A stretch of 64,000 bases of DNA from Hirschia sp964342355 (GCA_964342355.1 CAYFFG010000006.1:62001-126000), one strand, 5' to 3'; shown: positions 15,610 through 24,520, counted from the first letter of the stretch. The notes: generated by a model not told the origin, from the sequence alone. Translations and numbers: made by a program.

Positions 15610-16590
15610 TTATTCGATTACGGGTCGAATGTCGTCATTTAGTTTGGGCGCTGGATAGGCTTTTCTGATCCAACGCTTACTTTCGTTATCTGAAAAATCA
15701 CAATCGTCAGGCAGCTGTTTCATACCGCGAGCGTCAAGGTCTTTATTCAGAATTGAGATGATTTGGCTCATGCTGAGGTCATGTTCTTTGTTTAGAAAGC
15801 GTTGGTACTCGCGCTCATTTTGAAATGCATAGGCTTTCCAGAGGATCGAAATGCGAACGTCTTCCTTTTCAAAGGCGAATGATTTGTCATCATCCCTGAT
15901 CGTCCAACCGTCATCGTTTTCGTTTGCCATCATTTCCGCTTGGCGGGATAGCGTTCCCGGCGTCATATGGTCTTTAGTCGCGCCAATCGGGCCAACGCGA
16001 TGCCACATGTATTCATTGTCCGAAACGTAGCCCACATTCCAAACGGGAGCTTTCACAGCCTGCCGATTACCATCAGGACCGTCAGGCCAGTAATCAAAGT
16101 CGCCGCCTTTGCCGTTATAAAACCATGATATTGTTGAGGCTTGGGGGACGGCCCAATCGTGGAAGAGGTTGGAATACGCCATTGCCACGAGAAGATCGAA
16201 GGGCAGTGCGTCTCCGCCTCGGAATTTAGGTAAATCAAGATGAGGAATACCGGCCTGCATTGGCGTGTTGATGTTGTTCATCAAACTAACAGGCACAATA
16301 ACTTCAGCGTTAAAGCTTTCCTTTGCGCCCTCAATAAAACGCTCTGAGTTGAAGATAAAGTCAGCGCGTGGATTTATTGTTTTACCACCGTGCGCCCAAA
16401 ACACACGAAACCATGGCACATCTTTTCCAGTTGGCGCCATGCGGTGAACTGTGGCTGCAAGTTTATAAGGCGCTGAATCTCGACATAGTTTGACAACTGC
16501 ATCTGGATTATCGAATACGGGATCAATGCGCACTGGCTTAGCCAACATTTCTGCTGGCCGCAGTTTTGCTGCCTCTAAATTGCCGTCCAT
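15610..16590 (-). CDS. Unknown protein, possible Fe(II)/2-oxoglutarate-type oxygenase
   Basis: A 326-residue soluble protein with no signal peptide or membrane helix. I do not recognise it as a named family. Two stretches are suggestive of a double-stranded beta-helix oxygenase: IPHLDLPKFRG (His117, Asp119) and, about 80 residues later, EYMWHRVGPIG (His197, Arg198), the spacing and order of an HxD...H metal triad; neighbouring aromatic residues in STISWFYNG and VWNVGYVSDNE would fit the core strands. The C-terminal 100 residues are charged and helical. A GGGGAG ribosome site lies eight bases upstream of ATG 16590, so the start is well supported. The metal-site reading is inference. Confidence 0.7.
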   Translation of the reverse strand: MDGNLEAAKLRPAEMLAKPVRIDPVFDNPDAVVKLCRDSAPYKLAATVHRMAPTGKDVPWFRVFWAHGGKTINPRADFIFNSERFIEGAKESFNAEVIVPVSLMNNINTPMQAGIPHLDLPKFRGGDALPFDLLVAMAYSNLFHDWAVPQASTISWFYNGKGGDFDYWPDGPDGNRQAVKAPVWNVGYVSDNEYMWHRVGPIGATKDHMTPGTLSRQAEMMANENDDGWTIRDDDKSFAFEKEDVRISILWKAYAFQNEREYQRFLNKEHDLSMSQIISILNKDLDARGMKQLPDDCDFSDNESKRWIRKAYPAPKLNDDIRPVIE

Positions 16591-16700
16591 CCGCTGTGCT
16601 CCCCAATATTATTGAGACGCATGTTATATCTGTCTTCTCGAATATCAATATACCTTACTACATAATTGCAGTTGGCTCCCTGAAGTGGCGAGTTATCTAA

Positions 16701-17204
16701 TCACCGGCAGCTTGCCTCTGCTTTTTCAATTGCAGCAGAAGATCCTGACAGAGAAAAATGGTAGGCTGTGCGCGTATCGCGAGAGGAAACTGCTTCGACA
16801 CGAAGTTCTGACCCGCGTTTGAGCGCATTTATCACTTCACGTTCGTCTTTATCTTCGAGAAAAGCTTCATTCGATGACGTGTACATACGCCAGCGCTCGC
16901 GGCCGATTTCCAGTTCTGGCGGCATATCTGTCCGCAAATCATAGCCCACTTTCAGGCTGGGTTGATTTTTCGCCGCGCCAGACGCCCAGGTGGCGACGAA
17001 GAAATGGATGTCGCCATGTGTGACATTCATAGGCGCTTTATCAAACGCGCTGGTGGCGGCAAAACAGATGGTGTCACCGTCAATCTTCTGGGTGAAAACC
17101 TGCCAGTCTTTGAAGCTTCCAACAGCGCGAACCTGCGCTGAAGCAGTTTGCAGCATGGCAAGCCCTAGAGAAAAACATGCTAGCGCGCGGAACAGGTATT
17201 TCAT
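16701..17204 (-). CDS. IalB-like exported protein
   Basis: A 167-residue exported protein, signal peptide about 1-23 (MKYLFRALACFSLGLAMLQT, then ASA). The mature part begins VGSFKDWQVFTQ with a following C-F-A-A-T, the pattern of the invasion-associated locus B (IalB) family, and ends in a lone Cys in EASCR, which could pair with the first cysteine. Many free-living alphaproteobacteria have such proteins; despite the name a link to invasion is not implied. I prefer ATG 17204 over ATG 17219: GGGAG lies just inside the longer frame at the right distance from 17204. Confidence 0.72.
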   Translation of the reverse strand: MKYLFRALACFSLGLAMLQTASAQVRAVGSFKDWQVFTQKIDGDTICFAATSAFDKAPMNVTHGDIHFFVATWASGAAKNQPSLKVGYDLRTDMPPELEIGRERWRMYTSSNEAFLEDKDEREVINALKRGSELRVEAVSSRDTRTAYHFSLSGSSAAIEKAEASCR

Positions 17205-17319
17205 GCGATGAGCTCCCAATCAAATCTCGGCATTTTCCACATCGTTCGAAGACTTAACAACAAACACGACTATATTTCGGCAAGAAGAGGTTTCTTGCAG
17301 TTACTCATATGCTGATTAG

Positions 17320-17862
17320 CTATCCAATTGTGAGGGGGTACGCGGCTTCTTCTATGTATCTGCTATACCTTTTCCCATGGTGGCGGGAATATAACCCGAA
17401 TTCTCCAACTTCAAATGGCGGACTTTCAAAGATGCAATGGCGCTGCGCATATGCGGCGACCGCTGCGGGAGAGATGCCCTTTAAGTAGGCAAGTGTTACG
17501 TGTGGTCTAAAGGGGTGCTTGTCTGAAGGAATGCCGAGCAGCCTGGCTGCACTTGAGCATCTTTTAGATAATAAGGAAAGCGCCTCATTTGGGCGAACGC
17601 CAGCCCAAACAGCATGGGGATCATTGCCCCCAAAACTGCCAACTCCAGCGAGCGATAAAGTAAGCGGCGGGCAAGGAATCCGCGCGAGCGCCAGATCCAG
17701 CTCTTCAGCGTCTGGTTCCGACATTTCGCCGAAATATCTCAGCGTAATGTGGAAGTTTTCTCGCGGTCTCCAACCAGCTCCATCAAGACCGCGCTGCATA
17801 TCTTCCAACAGATCAGCGATCTCATCCGGTAGGGTGATGGCGCAAAAGAGCGTTAGCGACAT
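17320..17862 (-). CDS. thpR: RNA 2',3'-cyclic phosphodiesterase
   Basis: A 180-residue cytosolic member of the 2H phosphoesterase superfamily (LigT/ThpR). It has the two defining H-x-T-L motifs: HITL (His38, Thr40) and HVTL (His121, Thr123), about 80 residues apart as in the family. The activity known for the family is opening of 2',3'-cyclic phosphate RNA ends to 2'-phosphate; in vivo role in RNA repair or tRNA processing is uncertain. The DUF2853 gene lies 48 bp upstream on the same strand. Confidence 0.9.
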   Translation of the reverse strand: MSLTLFCAITLPDEIADLLEDMQRGLDGAGWRPRENFHITLRYFGEMSEPDAEELDLALARIPCPPLTLSLAGVGSFGGNDPHAVWAGVRPNEALSLLSKRCSSAARLLGIPSDKHPFRPHVTLAYLKGISPAAVAAYAQRHCIFESPPFEVGEFGLYSRHHGKRYSRYIEEAAYPLTIG

Positions 17863-17910
17863 GAAAGCAGGCCGTCAGACGTTTAACGAGCGGCCTGCAC
17901 AATCAGGCCG

Positions 17911-18234
17911 TTAAATTGCGTCCAACTTGTCAAATTTTTCCGCGAGAAGATAGTAAAAAACGACGCGACACTTAGAGCGTTCAGCGCGCATTTTATTACA
18001 AACTTCGTCGATATGCTGGTCTAACTCAAGATTGTTTGCGGACAACCCAAGTTTCTTGCGCAGCCAACGGTCACGCACGCGGTCCAACTCTGTTTTGTCA
18101 GATACCGATACCCTGGAGCCGTCTCTTGACGTCAGTGCAATTCCAAGATGGCGAATAATGCGGCCTATTGCGTTGACATTGACACGTGACGCATAGCGCC
18201 GAACACCAGGAACATATTCCCTTGTCGTCGTCAT
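17911..18234 (-). CDS. DUF2853 family protein
   Basis: A 107-residue soluble helical protein. The family signature is visible across the whole length: RIIRHLGIALTSRDGSRVS, then RVRDRWLRKKLGL, EVCNKM and a C-terminal VFYYLLAEKFDKL. The function of DUF2853 is unknown. An ideal ribosome site, AGGAGG, lies eight bases upstream of ATG 18234, so the start is secure. It may be cotranscribed with thpR. Confidence 0.88.
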   Translation of the reverse strand: MTTTREYVPGVRRYASRVNVNAIGRIIRHLGIALTSRDGSRVSVSDKTELDRVRDRWLRKKLGLSANNLELDQHIDEVCNKMRAERSKCRVVFYYLLAEKFDKLDAI

Positions 18235-18466
18235 TTGCTTTTCCTCCTGCGAAACGGCTTCTATGGCCGCTTTCGCCTAATAATTGCGCTTTCCCGCCCA
18301 AAAATCAATCTCTAGGCGTAATTTAATATTAAGGAGTCCCTGAAATTGCGTGGCTCACAAAAGGTTTGGAGGGAAACAAACCGATTTATCTGGAAATCGC
18401 CGCATTTTGCTCTTATGTTTCTGTCACTCGCAAATTTGCGAAACCTGTTTTTGTAAAAGGTGATGA

Positions 18467-19201
18467 ATGACTGACTATCAATATGCCTCTGGCTCTGTTG
18501 GCCGCACTGTCGACATGTCTGTTGACGCTGGCTTGCGCAGTTTCATGCTGGGCATTTACAACAAAATGGCTCTTGGCCTCGTTTTGTCGGCCGTTATTGC
18601 TTATGTCGTAGGATCTGTCGCTCCGGTGACTGAGATCGTGTTCGGCACGCCACTGCGCTTTGTCGTAATGTTTGGTCCGATCGGAATTCTGCTGATCTCA
18701 TCATTCGTGATGAAAAACCCGTCACCAACGGCATCTGGCATCATCTATTGGGCCGTTGTGTCGTTGCTTGGTGCGAGCCTTGGTTACTGGGTTATCGCAG
18801 CGCGTCTTGGGGTTGGCGTAGACTTCCTTACAATCGGTAAGGCGTTCTTTGTCACAGCGGCAGCTTTTGGCGGCTTAAGTCTTTGGGGTTACACCACCAA
18901 GAAAGACCTGTCTGGTTTTGGATCATTCCTTATCATGGGTTTGATTGGTCTGGTCATCGCTTCCCTGGTGAATATGTTCCTTCAGTCATCTATGATGGAA
19001 TACATCATTTCACTGGGTGGTGTTCTCATCTTCTCTGGTCTGACAGCTTTTGACACCCAGCGCCTGAAGCACACATATTATGCGATCGGTGGTGATCAGC
19101 GTTCGATGGCTGTCGCGACGAACTACGGCGCTCTGAGCCTCTACCTGAACTTCATCAACCTGTTCCAGTTCATCTTGTCGCTGATGAGCTCAAACGACTA
19201 A
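18467..19201 (+). CDS. Bax inhibitor-1/YccA family membrane protein
   Basis: A 244-residue protein with seven predicted helices in the BI-1 (TMBIM) pattern. It begins with a short polar segment and GLRSFMLGIYNKMALGL, and ends with the conserved FDTQRLK region followed by the last two helices and NLFQFILSLM. Bacterial BI-1 homologues are pH-sensitive calcium leak channels in vitro or regulators of FtsH-type proteolysis (YccA). It stands alone between divergent and convergent neighbours, with its own terminator. Confidence 0.93.
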   Translation: MTDYQYASGSVGRTVDMSVDAGLRSFMLGIYNKMALGLVLSAVIAYVVGSVAPVTEIVFGTPLRFVVMFGPIGILLISSFVMKNPSPTASGIIYWAVVSLLGASLGYWVIAARLGVGVDFLTIGKAFFVTAAAFGGLSLWGYTTKKDLSGFGSFLIMGLIGLVIASLVNMFLQSSMMEYIISLGGVLIFSGLTAFDTQRLKHTYYAIGGDQRSMAVATNYGALSLYLNFINLFQFILSLMSSND

Positions 19202-19224
19202 GGTTGATTGTAATGAGTTGCGGA

Positions 19225-19257
19225 AAAGCCCGGTGCGATGCGCCGGGCTTTTTTTGT
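19225..19257. terminator. Bidirectional terminator between the BI-1 and DUF2794 genes
   Basis: Nine-base perfect stem AAAGCCCGG (19225-19233)/CCGGGCTTT (19243-19251) followed by T7 on the plus strand; on the minus strand it runs into TTTTCC. It sits between the two convergent stop codons. Confidence 0.9.
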
Positions 19258-19259
19258 GA

Positions 19260-19640
19260 TTATTCAATGACGTTAAATCGCTTTTTCTCAAGCACGCGTA
19301 AAACAGTGGATAAATCGCGACCACGCTTGAGGACTTGTCCTGTCGCGTTAACGACGGCATATGCGCCTTGTTTGCGGGCCAGGGAAGGACGTTTTTCGAC
19401 AGTAAACGTAGGCGCTTCTGATGTTCGTCTGAAAATGGAGAAAACCGCACGGTCTTTTAATGCGTCGATCGCATAGTCTCGCCATTCGCCCGCTGCGACC
19501 ATCTGGCCATAAATACGAAGTATGTCGTCTAGCTCTCGGCGTTGGAACCAAACCTGAGGTGCTGGTTTTGCTGGCTTAATTTCTGAAGTTTGCGTGGGAA
19601 TGGTTTTAGACACCCGTTTTTCTACGCTCCTTAAAGTCAA
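19260..19640 (-). CDS. DUF2794 family protein
   Basis: A 126-residue protein. The N-terminal 28 residues are polar and disordered; the rest matches the alphaproteobacterial DUF2794 family: FQRRELDDILRIYGQMVAAGEWRDYAID, AVFSIFRRTSE, KQGAYAVVNATGQVLKRG, and LSTVLRVLEKKRF (each quoted in pieces). The function is unknown. It is nearly restricted to Alphaproteobacteria and helps place the organism. It ends at the bidirectional terminator. Confidence 0.88.
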   Translation of the reverse strand: MTLRSVEKRVSKTIPTQTSEIKPAKPAPQVWFQRRELDDILRIYGQMVAAGEWRDYAIDALKDRAVFSIFRRTSEAPTFTVEKRPSLARKQGAYAVVNATGQVLKRGRDLSTVLRVLEKKRFNVIE

Positions 19641-20046
19641 GTAATTTACGAACTATACGCTTATTTAATCTGGATACGCGGCTTTTCTGCAACATGGGGG
19701 CTTTTCAAATCATTCAACTGCCTCCACATTAACCACAGTCGGACAGGCTGAGAAATTAAAAGAGCCTTGGACCCAACAGCCCCCCAGCCCCCCGAGGCTT
19801 GCTCATTCTAGGTCTGTCCGACGCTTCTTCCTTACTCCTGAAATTTAAAACTACAGTCTGGCGACTTGGCAATGGTGCGTCGCTGGCTGAATGATCAATT
19901 GATATGACGCTGTTTAATGTGTGCGCGTTTAGCGACTGGTGGTTCTCCGTCCGTTTAGAAACTGTCATGAATGAGATTCTTTGCTTAACGTCCGACGCAA
20001 TGTATCAGTGGTGGAAAGCCAGATTGGCATACGGGAGACAGCCAGC
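19641..20046. other. 406-bp intergenic region between DUF2794 and the ABC operon
   Basis: It must hold the promoters of the DUF2794 gene (leftwards) and of the ABC exporter operon (rightwards). It also contains a nested inverted repeat (19738-19822) and a 70-residue minus-strand frame (19756-19968) that overlaps it. That frame has no ribosome site better than AAAGAA and ends within the repeat, so I leave it uncalled, though a small protein cannot be excluded. Confidence 0.5.
19738..19822. repeat. Nested inverted repeat, candidate structured RNA element
   Basis: Outer nine-base perfect arms GTCGGACAG (19738-19746) and CTGTCCGAC (19814-19822), and an inner pair AGCCT (19763-19767)/AGGCT (19795-19799), with two C6 runs between the inner arms. 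The C-runs are G-runs on the minus strand. No T-run follows on either strand. Confidence 0.5.
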
Positions 20047-20793
20047 GTGGATATGTTGAAAGTTGACAGGCTCACAAAGTCTTTCGGCAGAGGTCCAAGT
20101 CTGAAACATGCGGTTCGCGGTGTGTCATTTTCAGTCGCACAAGGCGAAGTGCTGGCGTTTCTTGGCCCCAATGGCGCAGGTAAATCCACGACAATGCGCA
20201 TGATCTCAGGCTTTCTAGAGCCTGATTCCGGGGATGCGTTAATTGCTGGCGCATCCATCATAGCGGAGCGAACAGACGCACAAATTTCTCTTGGATACCT
20301 AGCTGAAGGCGCCCCGCTTTATGGAGACCTGACTGCCCGCGGCTTCTTGAAGTTTCTCGCGGGCACGCATGGATTGTCAGTTTCCCAAACACGTTGGGCG
20401 ATGGAGCGCGTCGTCGATGACGCGCGTATTTCAGAAGTTATTGACCGCTCAATTGATACGCTTTCCAAGGGGTACAAGCGTCGTGTCGCTCTGGCGGGTG
20501 CTTTAATGCACGATCCCCCGGTGCTGGTACTTGATGAACCTACGGACGGATTAGACCCAAATCAAAAACGTGCGGTACGCGCTTTGATTGATCGGATGTC
20601 CAAAGATAAAGCCATTTTGATATCTACACACCAACTTGATGAGGTTGAGGCGATGTGTACTCGCGCGGTTGTCATCGACCGAGGTCGAATTGTCGCTGAC
20701 ACCACACCGGCTGGGCTGTTGTCTCAGGCGCAGGCAAACGATCTTGAAGAGGCCTTCACGACCCTTACAAAGGAAGAAAGCCTGTCAGAATGA
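20047..20793 (+). CDS. ABC transporter ATP-binding protein (Gld-type export system)
   Basis: A 248-residue ABC ATPase of the DRA/CcmA-like class used with ABC-2 permeases. Walker A GPNGAGKST, signature LSKGYKRRVALAGAL, Walker B VLVLDEPTDGLD, H-loop STHQLDEVE. I start it at GTG 20047, with GGGAGA eight bases upstream; ATG 20053 is next, and the longer frame from 19981 adds residues that do not match the family. The permease, a GldG-like protein and a DUF4340 protein follow with overlapping or abutting starts. In Bacteroidetes GldAFG belongs to gliding motility; in proteobacteria this four-gene set is common and its substrate is unknown. Confidence 0.93.
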   Translation: MDMLKVDRLTKSFGRGPSLKHAVRGVSFSVAQGEVLAFLGPNGAGKSTTMRMISGFLEPDSGDALIAGASIIAERTDAQISLGYLAEGAPLYGDLTARGFLKFLAGTHGLSVSQTRWAMERVVDDARISEVIDRSIDTLSKGYKRRVALAGALMHDPPVLVLDEPTDGLDPNQKRAVRALIDRMSKDKAILISTHQLDEVEAMCTRAVVIDRGRIVADTTPAGLLSQAQANDLEEAFTTLTKEESLSE

Positions 20794-21590
20794 GAGCAGT
20801 CGAAGTAGAGCATGAGCATCCCCACATGGGGGCTAATTCACGCCGGCGCGCGGCAATTGCGGCGATCACATCCATATATATGCGCGAAATGCGCGCATAC
20901 TTTTACACACCGCTTGCCTACGTATTCATAGCGGTTTTTCTGTTATCCTTGGGCGCTTTCACTTTTGAGATTGGCCGTTTTTTTGACACGAACCGCGCAG
21001 ACCTCGCGCCGTTCTTCTTTTTTCATCCATGGCTTTATCTTGTCTTTCTGCCTGCGGTTTCAATGCGACTATGGGCTGAGGAAATTCGCTCAGGCACATT
21101 AGAATTACTTTTAACTCTGCCAACACCGGTGTGGGCGCTGACCGTCGGCAAATTCCTCGCAGCATGGACGGTTGCGGGCGTTGCCCTGTTTTTTACTGTG
21201 CCAATGTGGATGACAGTGAATTATCTTGGCGACCCTGACAACGAAGCCATCGCGCTTGGATACCTTATGAGTTTTTTGATGGCGGGAGGATATGTTGCTT
21301 TGTCGAGCGCGTTATCCGCTTTAGCCGGAAATCAGGTTGTCGCTTTCGTTATCGCGGTGACGGTGGGGTTCGTATTCACCGTGACCGGTCTGCCTTTGGT
21401 GGCGTCAGGCCTATCGGATTTGTTTGGCCCCGCGATATCTGACGGTGCGCGGGTGTTTTCTTTTCTCACACATTTTGAAGCAGCTCAGCGCGGGGTATTA
21501 GAGATCCGGTCTGTCTTCTTTTACGTCGGTTTCATCGGGCTCTGGCTTGCCTTGAACACACTCTGGATTTCGCAGAGGAGGGCTGGCTAA
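20790..21590 (+). CDS. ABC-2 type permease (GldF/NosY-like)
   Basis: A 266-residue inner-membrane subunit with six predicted helices. The N-terminal region after a short polar extension, AAITSIYMREMRAYFYTPLAYVF (in pieces), and the segment RLWAEEIRSGTLELLLTLP are typical of ABC-2 permeases linked to GldA/NosF ATPases. Its ATG overlaps the ATPase stop by four bases (ATGA at 20790-20793). The next gene starts at the base after its stop. Confidence 0.9.
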   Translation: MRAVEVEHEHPHMGANSRRRAAIAAITSIYMREMRAYFYTPLAYVFIAVFLLSLGAFTFEIGRFFDTNRADLAPFFFFHPWLYLVFLPAVSMRLWAEEIRSGTLELLLTLPTPVWALTVGKFLAAWTVAGVALFFTVPMWMTVNYLGDPDNEAIALGYLMSFLMAGGYVALSSALSALAGNQVVAFVIAVTVGFVFTVTGLPLVASGLSDLFGPAISDGARVFSFLTHFEAAQRGVLEIRSVFFYVGFIGLWLALNTLWISQRRAG

Positions 21591-23471
21591 ATGAATGCGC
21601 GCAGGTTTACATTCATTGCCAGTCTGATGGTTCTCCTAATTTTCACAGGGCTCAATATCGCTGTCCAGAATTGGATGTCGGGCGTACGTGCCGACATGAC
21701 GGAGAACAAGCTCTATACGCTTTCGGAAGCAGCTCGTGATATTGCGTCCAATCTTGCTGAGCCGGTTGAACTTCAATTTATATATTCGCGCCGTCTTGCG
21801 GCAGATTACCCAGCTATCCGCGCATACGGCGCGCGTGTCCGAGAGCTATTGGCCGAAATCTCCGCACAATCTGAAGGTGATGTGATTGTCACCGTTATTG
21901 ATCCCGACCCATTTACTGATTCCGAAGAACGGGTGTTGGATGCAGGATTATCGGCAACACCAACTGATGGTGGCGAACCGCTATATTTTGGCATTATTGG
22001 CCGAAACTCAGTCGATGATCGTGTTGTTATTCCTTATTTGGCTCCAGAACGTGAAGCGCTACTGGAATATGATCTGGTTAAACTGATTTCCCAGCTGGAT
22101 GATCCGTCTCCGCCACGTATCGGTGTGCTGTCTGAGCTCACCAAGCTTCAAGGCGTGGGAGATAATCCCGCAGATTTTTATGTGCTGAAAGAACTGGCGC
22201 GTAGCGTCGAGATCGTTCCGATCCGCCCAAATTTCGTTGCCATACCTGATGATCTGGATGCGCTCGTCATCGCCCACCCACCCAAACTAACACCACGCCA
22301 GGAATATCTGATTGAGCAATTTTTATTGAGAAATGGACGCGCTTTGATCGCCCTTGATCCGGCATCAAAGTCGGCGGTCGCCGCTCGGGGGCGGCGCGCG
22401 CTTCTTTCTTCTTCGCTTGGGCAGATAGAAGCGATGCTTGGGCTTGGTCCGCTTGATGGTGTTGTGATCGACAAAGAGATTGGCTTGCCGGTCGAACGGG
22501 TGGAGAGCAGCCGCCGGATTGTAGAGGCGCAACCGCTCTTTATCGCGCCAACGCCGTTGAACATGTCGCAAACCGATCCAATCACCACAGATTTGACGCG
22601 CGCAATCAATTTCGGAGCGGCGGGCAGGTTGGCGGTTTCCCCTCCGCCCGGAGCAATATTTGAAGATCTGGTGTGGACGACTGAAAATGCAGCCATGACT
22701 TCCATCCAACAGGCAGGTCGAGAAACCTCCCCGCGCGAATTTTTGGCTGACTACACTCCGCTGGGGCAGCGCCAGGTATTGGCGGGTCGACTAACGGGCA
22801 TGCTCACTTCCGCGTATACGCCGGACACAATCCCCCCTGTGGTGTTACCTTCCGATCCGGTGAGGGCAGCCCTTGCGCGACGAGAGTTAAATGACTTGCC
22901 GCACGTAAGTAAGTCACTGCAGCCAGCAGATATCATCCTTATCTCTGATGCGGACATTTTCGATGATAGTTTTTATGTCAGTCCGAATGGTGGGGCGCCT
23001 GTCGCTGAGAACGCGGCTTTCATACTGAATGCGATTGATAATCTTTCCGGTTCGCAAGCCCTTGTGAGATTACGCTCGCGCGCGCCTTCCGCTCGGCCAA
23101 TGCTGCTCGTAGACGCCATGCGGGATATGGCGCGCGAACGCCTTTATGAAGAGCAGGAAATTCTGGAAGCTCAATTGAAGGCGACTGAAGCGCGATTAAC
23201 CACTTTGCGAGAAGCTGGGGCGGGCGGAGGTTTGTTAGCCAGCGGGGGTAATGTCAGCCAGACAGAGGCTACCGAGCTAAGCCGTTTCCGTGCCGAAGCA
23301 GCAGATATTCGCCAACGGCTGCGTGAGATCGAGCGAGAGTTTCGTGTGGATATCGACAAACTTCACGACAGGCTGGTCCTGATAAACGTCTGGATACCGC
23401 CGGTTATCGTAATCATTGTTGGATTTCTAATAGTCGGTTGGCGTAACCGCAGCAAGGGGAGGCGTCGCTAA
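21591..23471 (+). CDS. GldG-like ABC exporter auxiliary protein
   Basis: A 626-residue protein with an N-terminal membrane helix (about 7-28), a large periplasmic domain and a C-terminal helix (about 597-617) ending in a basic tail. The extracytoplasmic part has the GldG/ABC_transp_aux pattern: LYTLSEAARDI near residue 42, then an IYSR-type strand and a later LIALDP. A charged helical segment (about 520-590, rich in E, R and A) is likely a coiled coil just before the last helix. It works with the upstream ATPase and permease. Its stop overlaps the start of the next gene (TAATG). Confidence 0.88.
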   Translation: MNARRFTFIASLMVLLIFTGLNIAVQNWMSGVRADMTENKLYTLSEAARDIASNLAEPVELQFIYSRRLAADYPAIRAYGARVRELLAEISAQSEGDVIVTVIDPDPFTDSEERVLDAGLSATPTDGGEPLYFGIIGRNSVDDRVVIPYLAPEREALLEYDLVKLISQLDDPSPPRIGVLSELTKLQGVGDNPADFYVLKELARSVEIVPIRPNFVAIPDDLDALVIAHPPKLTPRQEYLIEQFLLRNGRALIALDPASKSAVAARGRRALLSSSLGQIEAMLGLGPLDGVVIDKEIGLPVERVESSRRIVEAQPLFIAPTPLNMSQTDPITTDLTRAINFGAAGRLAVSPPPGAIFEDLVWTTENAAMTSIQQAGRETSPREFLADYTPLGQRQVLAGRLTGMLTSAYTPDTIPPVVLPSDPVRAALARRELNDLPHVSKSLQPADIILISDADIFDDSFYVSPNGGAPVAENAAFILNAIDNLSGSQALVRLRSRAPSARPMLLVDAMRDMARERLYEEQEILEAQLKATEARLTTLREAGAGGGLLASGGNVSQTEATELSRFRAEAADIRQRLREIEREFRVDIDKLHDRLVLINVWIPPVIVIIVGFLIVGWRNRSKGRRR

Positions 23472-24520
23472 TGACAAGTGACACGCGTGTTCGTGCTCTG
23501 CTCTATCTTGCTGTTGGCGCGCTGATCGCGCTGATCGCTGCGATGCTTTCGTCACTTGAACCCTCAAAGCCGAAAGCCGCTGAACGGGTAGGGAAAGTTG
23601 TGTTGGCGAAATTTGAGTCCGATGTGACTGCGGCAGAAGAGATCAAAGTAACAACTTCAGCTGGCGCATATAGTTTAAAGCGTGAAGCGGAAGGATGGGT
23701 TTTGTCTGAAAGAGGGCGCTATCCGGTTCGTTTGGATGCTTTGGCCGATTTGTCAGAAGCCCTGTCTTCTATGATCTACACGCGAGAAATGACGCGAGAC
23801 CCGAAAAAGTTTGACCGTTTGGGGCTTGGAGATCCGCGAGACGATGGTCGCGGAGCCTTGATGGAGGTATTCAACGCTGACGGTGAGGAGCTAGCCCATC
23901 TTATTGTGGGATTTAAAAACGGCACCCCATATATCCGTAAACCAAGCGAAGAGCTGACATGGGCTGTGTCTGCGAGCGCTTTTCCACCGCTACAGAATCC
24001 GGCTCGCTGGTTGGATTTGGATGTGATCAGTTTGAGTACGGATGATATCGCACGCGTAGAGATTGAGCCTGTTCAGGATGATAGCTATGCATTGGAAGTA
24101 AGGCGCAATTACCCGGGGCGTTTTCGGTTGGCGCCACCATATGACAAAGCCATTCTATTGGCGGATTATGCGCCCAATCCGCCAGCGTTAGCAATGAGCA
24201 AGTTTTCTCCATTGGATGTGAAGCCGCGAAGTGAGCTGAGCGGAGCGTTTGCTGGCAATCACCGCACTATCACGCATGAAGGGCTGGTGGTTGATATTGA
24301 GCTGACACGTGAAGATGACGGATCTTTCTGGGCGACATTATCTTTAGCTTCAGAAACTGATTCAGAAGAGGTGCTCGCTCAACTTGAAGATATCGAAACG
24401 CATGTGGCTGGTTGGGCGTTTCGTCTGTCGCGGCTGGATTTTAATGTGATGACAACGTCGTTAGAGGACATCGCGTCGTTAAAATCTATTCGCCGAGCGC
24501 AAAGGCAAGGCAGCCCTTAA
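23471..24520 (+). CDS. DUF4340 domain protein of the Gld-type ABC operon
   Basis: A 349-residue membrane-anchored protein: one helix at about 8-27, then a periplasmic beta-rich DUF4340 domain (about 65-240) with the VTTSAGAYSLKREAEGWVLSE pattern (in pieces) followed by ALADLSEALSSM. DUF4340 proteins nearly always close the operon of a GldA/F/G-like exporter, as here, and probably form the periplasmic assembly with the GldG-like protein. The start shares bases with the preceding stop codon. The convergent DUF1223 gene ends 17 bp later. Confidence 0.88.
   Translation: MTSDTRVRALLYLAVGALIALIAAMLSSLEPSKPKAAERVGKVVLAKFESDVTAAEEIKVTTSAGAYSLKREAEGWVLSERGRYPVRLDALADLSEALSSMIYTREMTRDPKKFDRLGLGDPRDDGRGALMEVFNADGEELAHLIVGFKNGTPYIRKPSEELTWAVSASAFPPLQNPARWLDLDVISLSTDDIARVEIEPVQDDSYALEVRRNYPGRFRLAPPYDKAILLADYAPNPPALAMSKFSPLDVKPRSELSGAFAGNHRTITHEGLVVDIELTREDDGSFWATLSLASETDSEEVLAQLEDIETHVAGWAFRLSRLDFNVMTTSLEDIASLKSIRRAQRQGSP

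Noticed and set aside
19756..19968. 70-residue minus-strand frame upstream of the ABC operon
   Set aside because: No good ribosome site, polar low-complexity product, and its 3' end lies in a structured repeat. It may be real, but I cannot support it.
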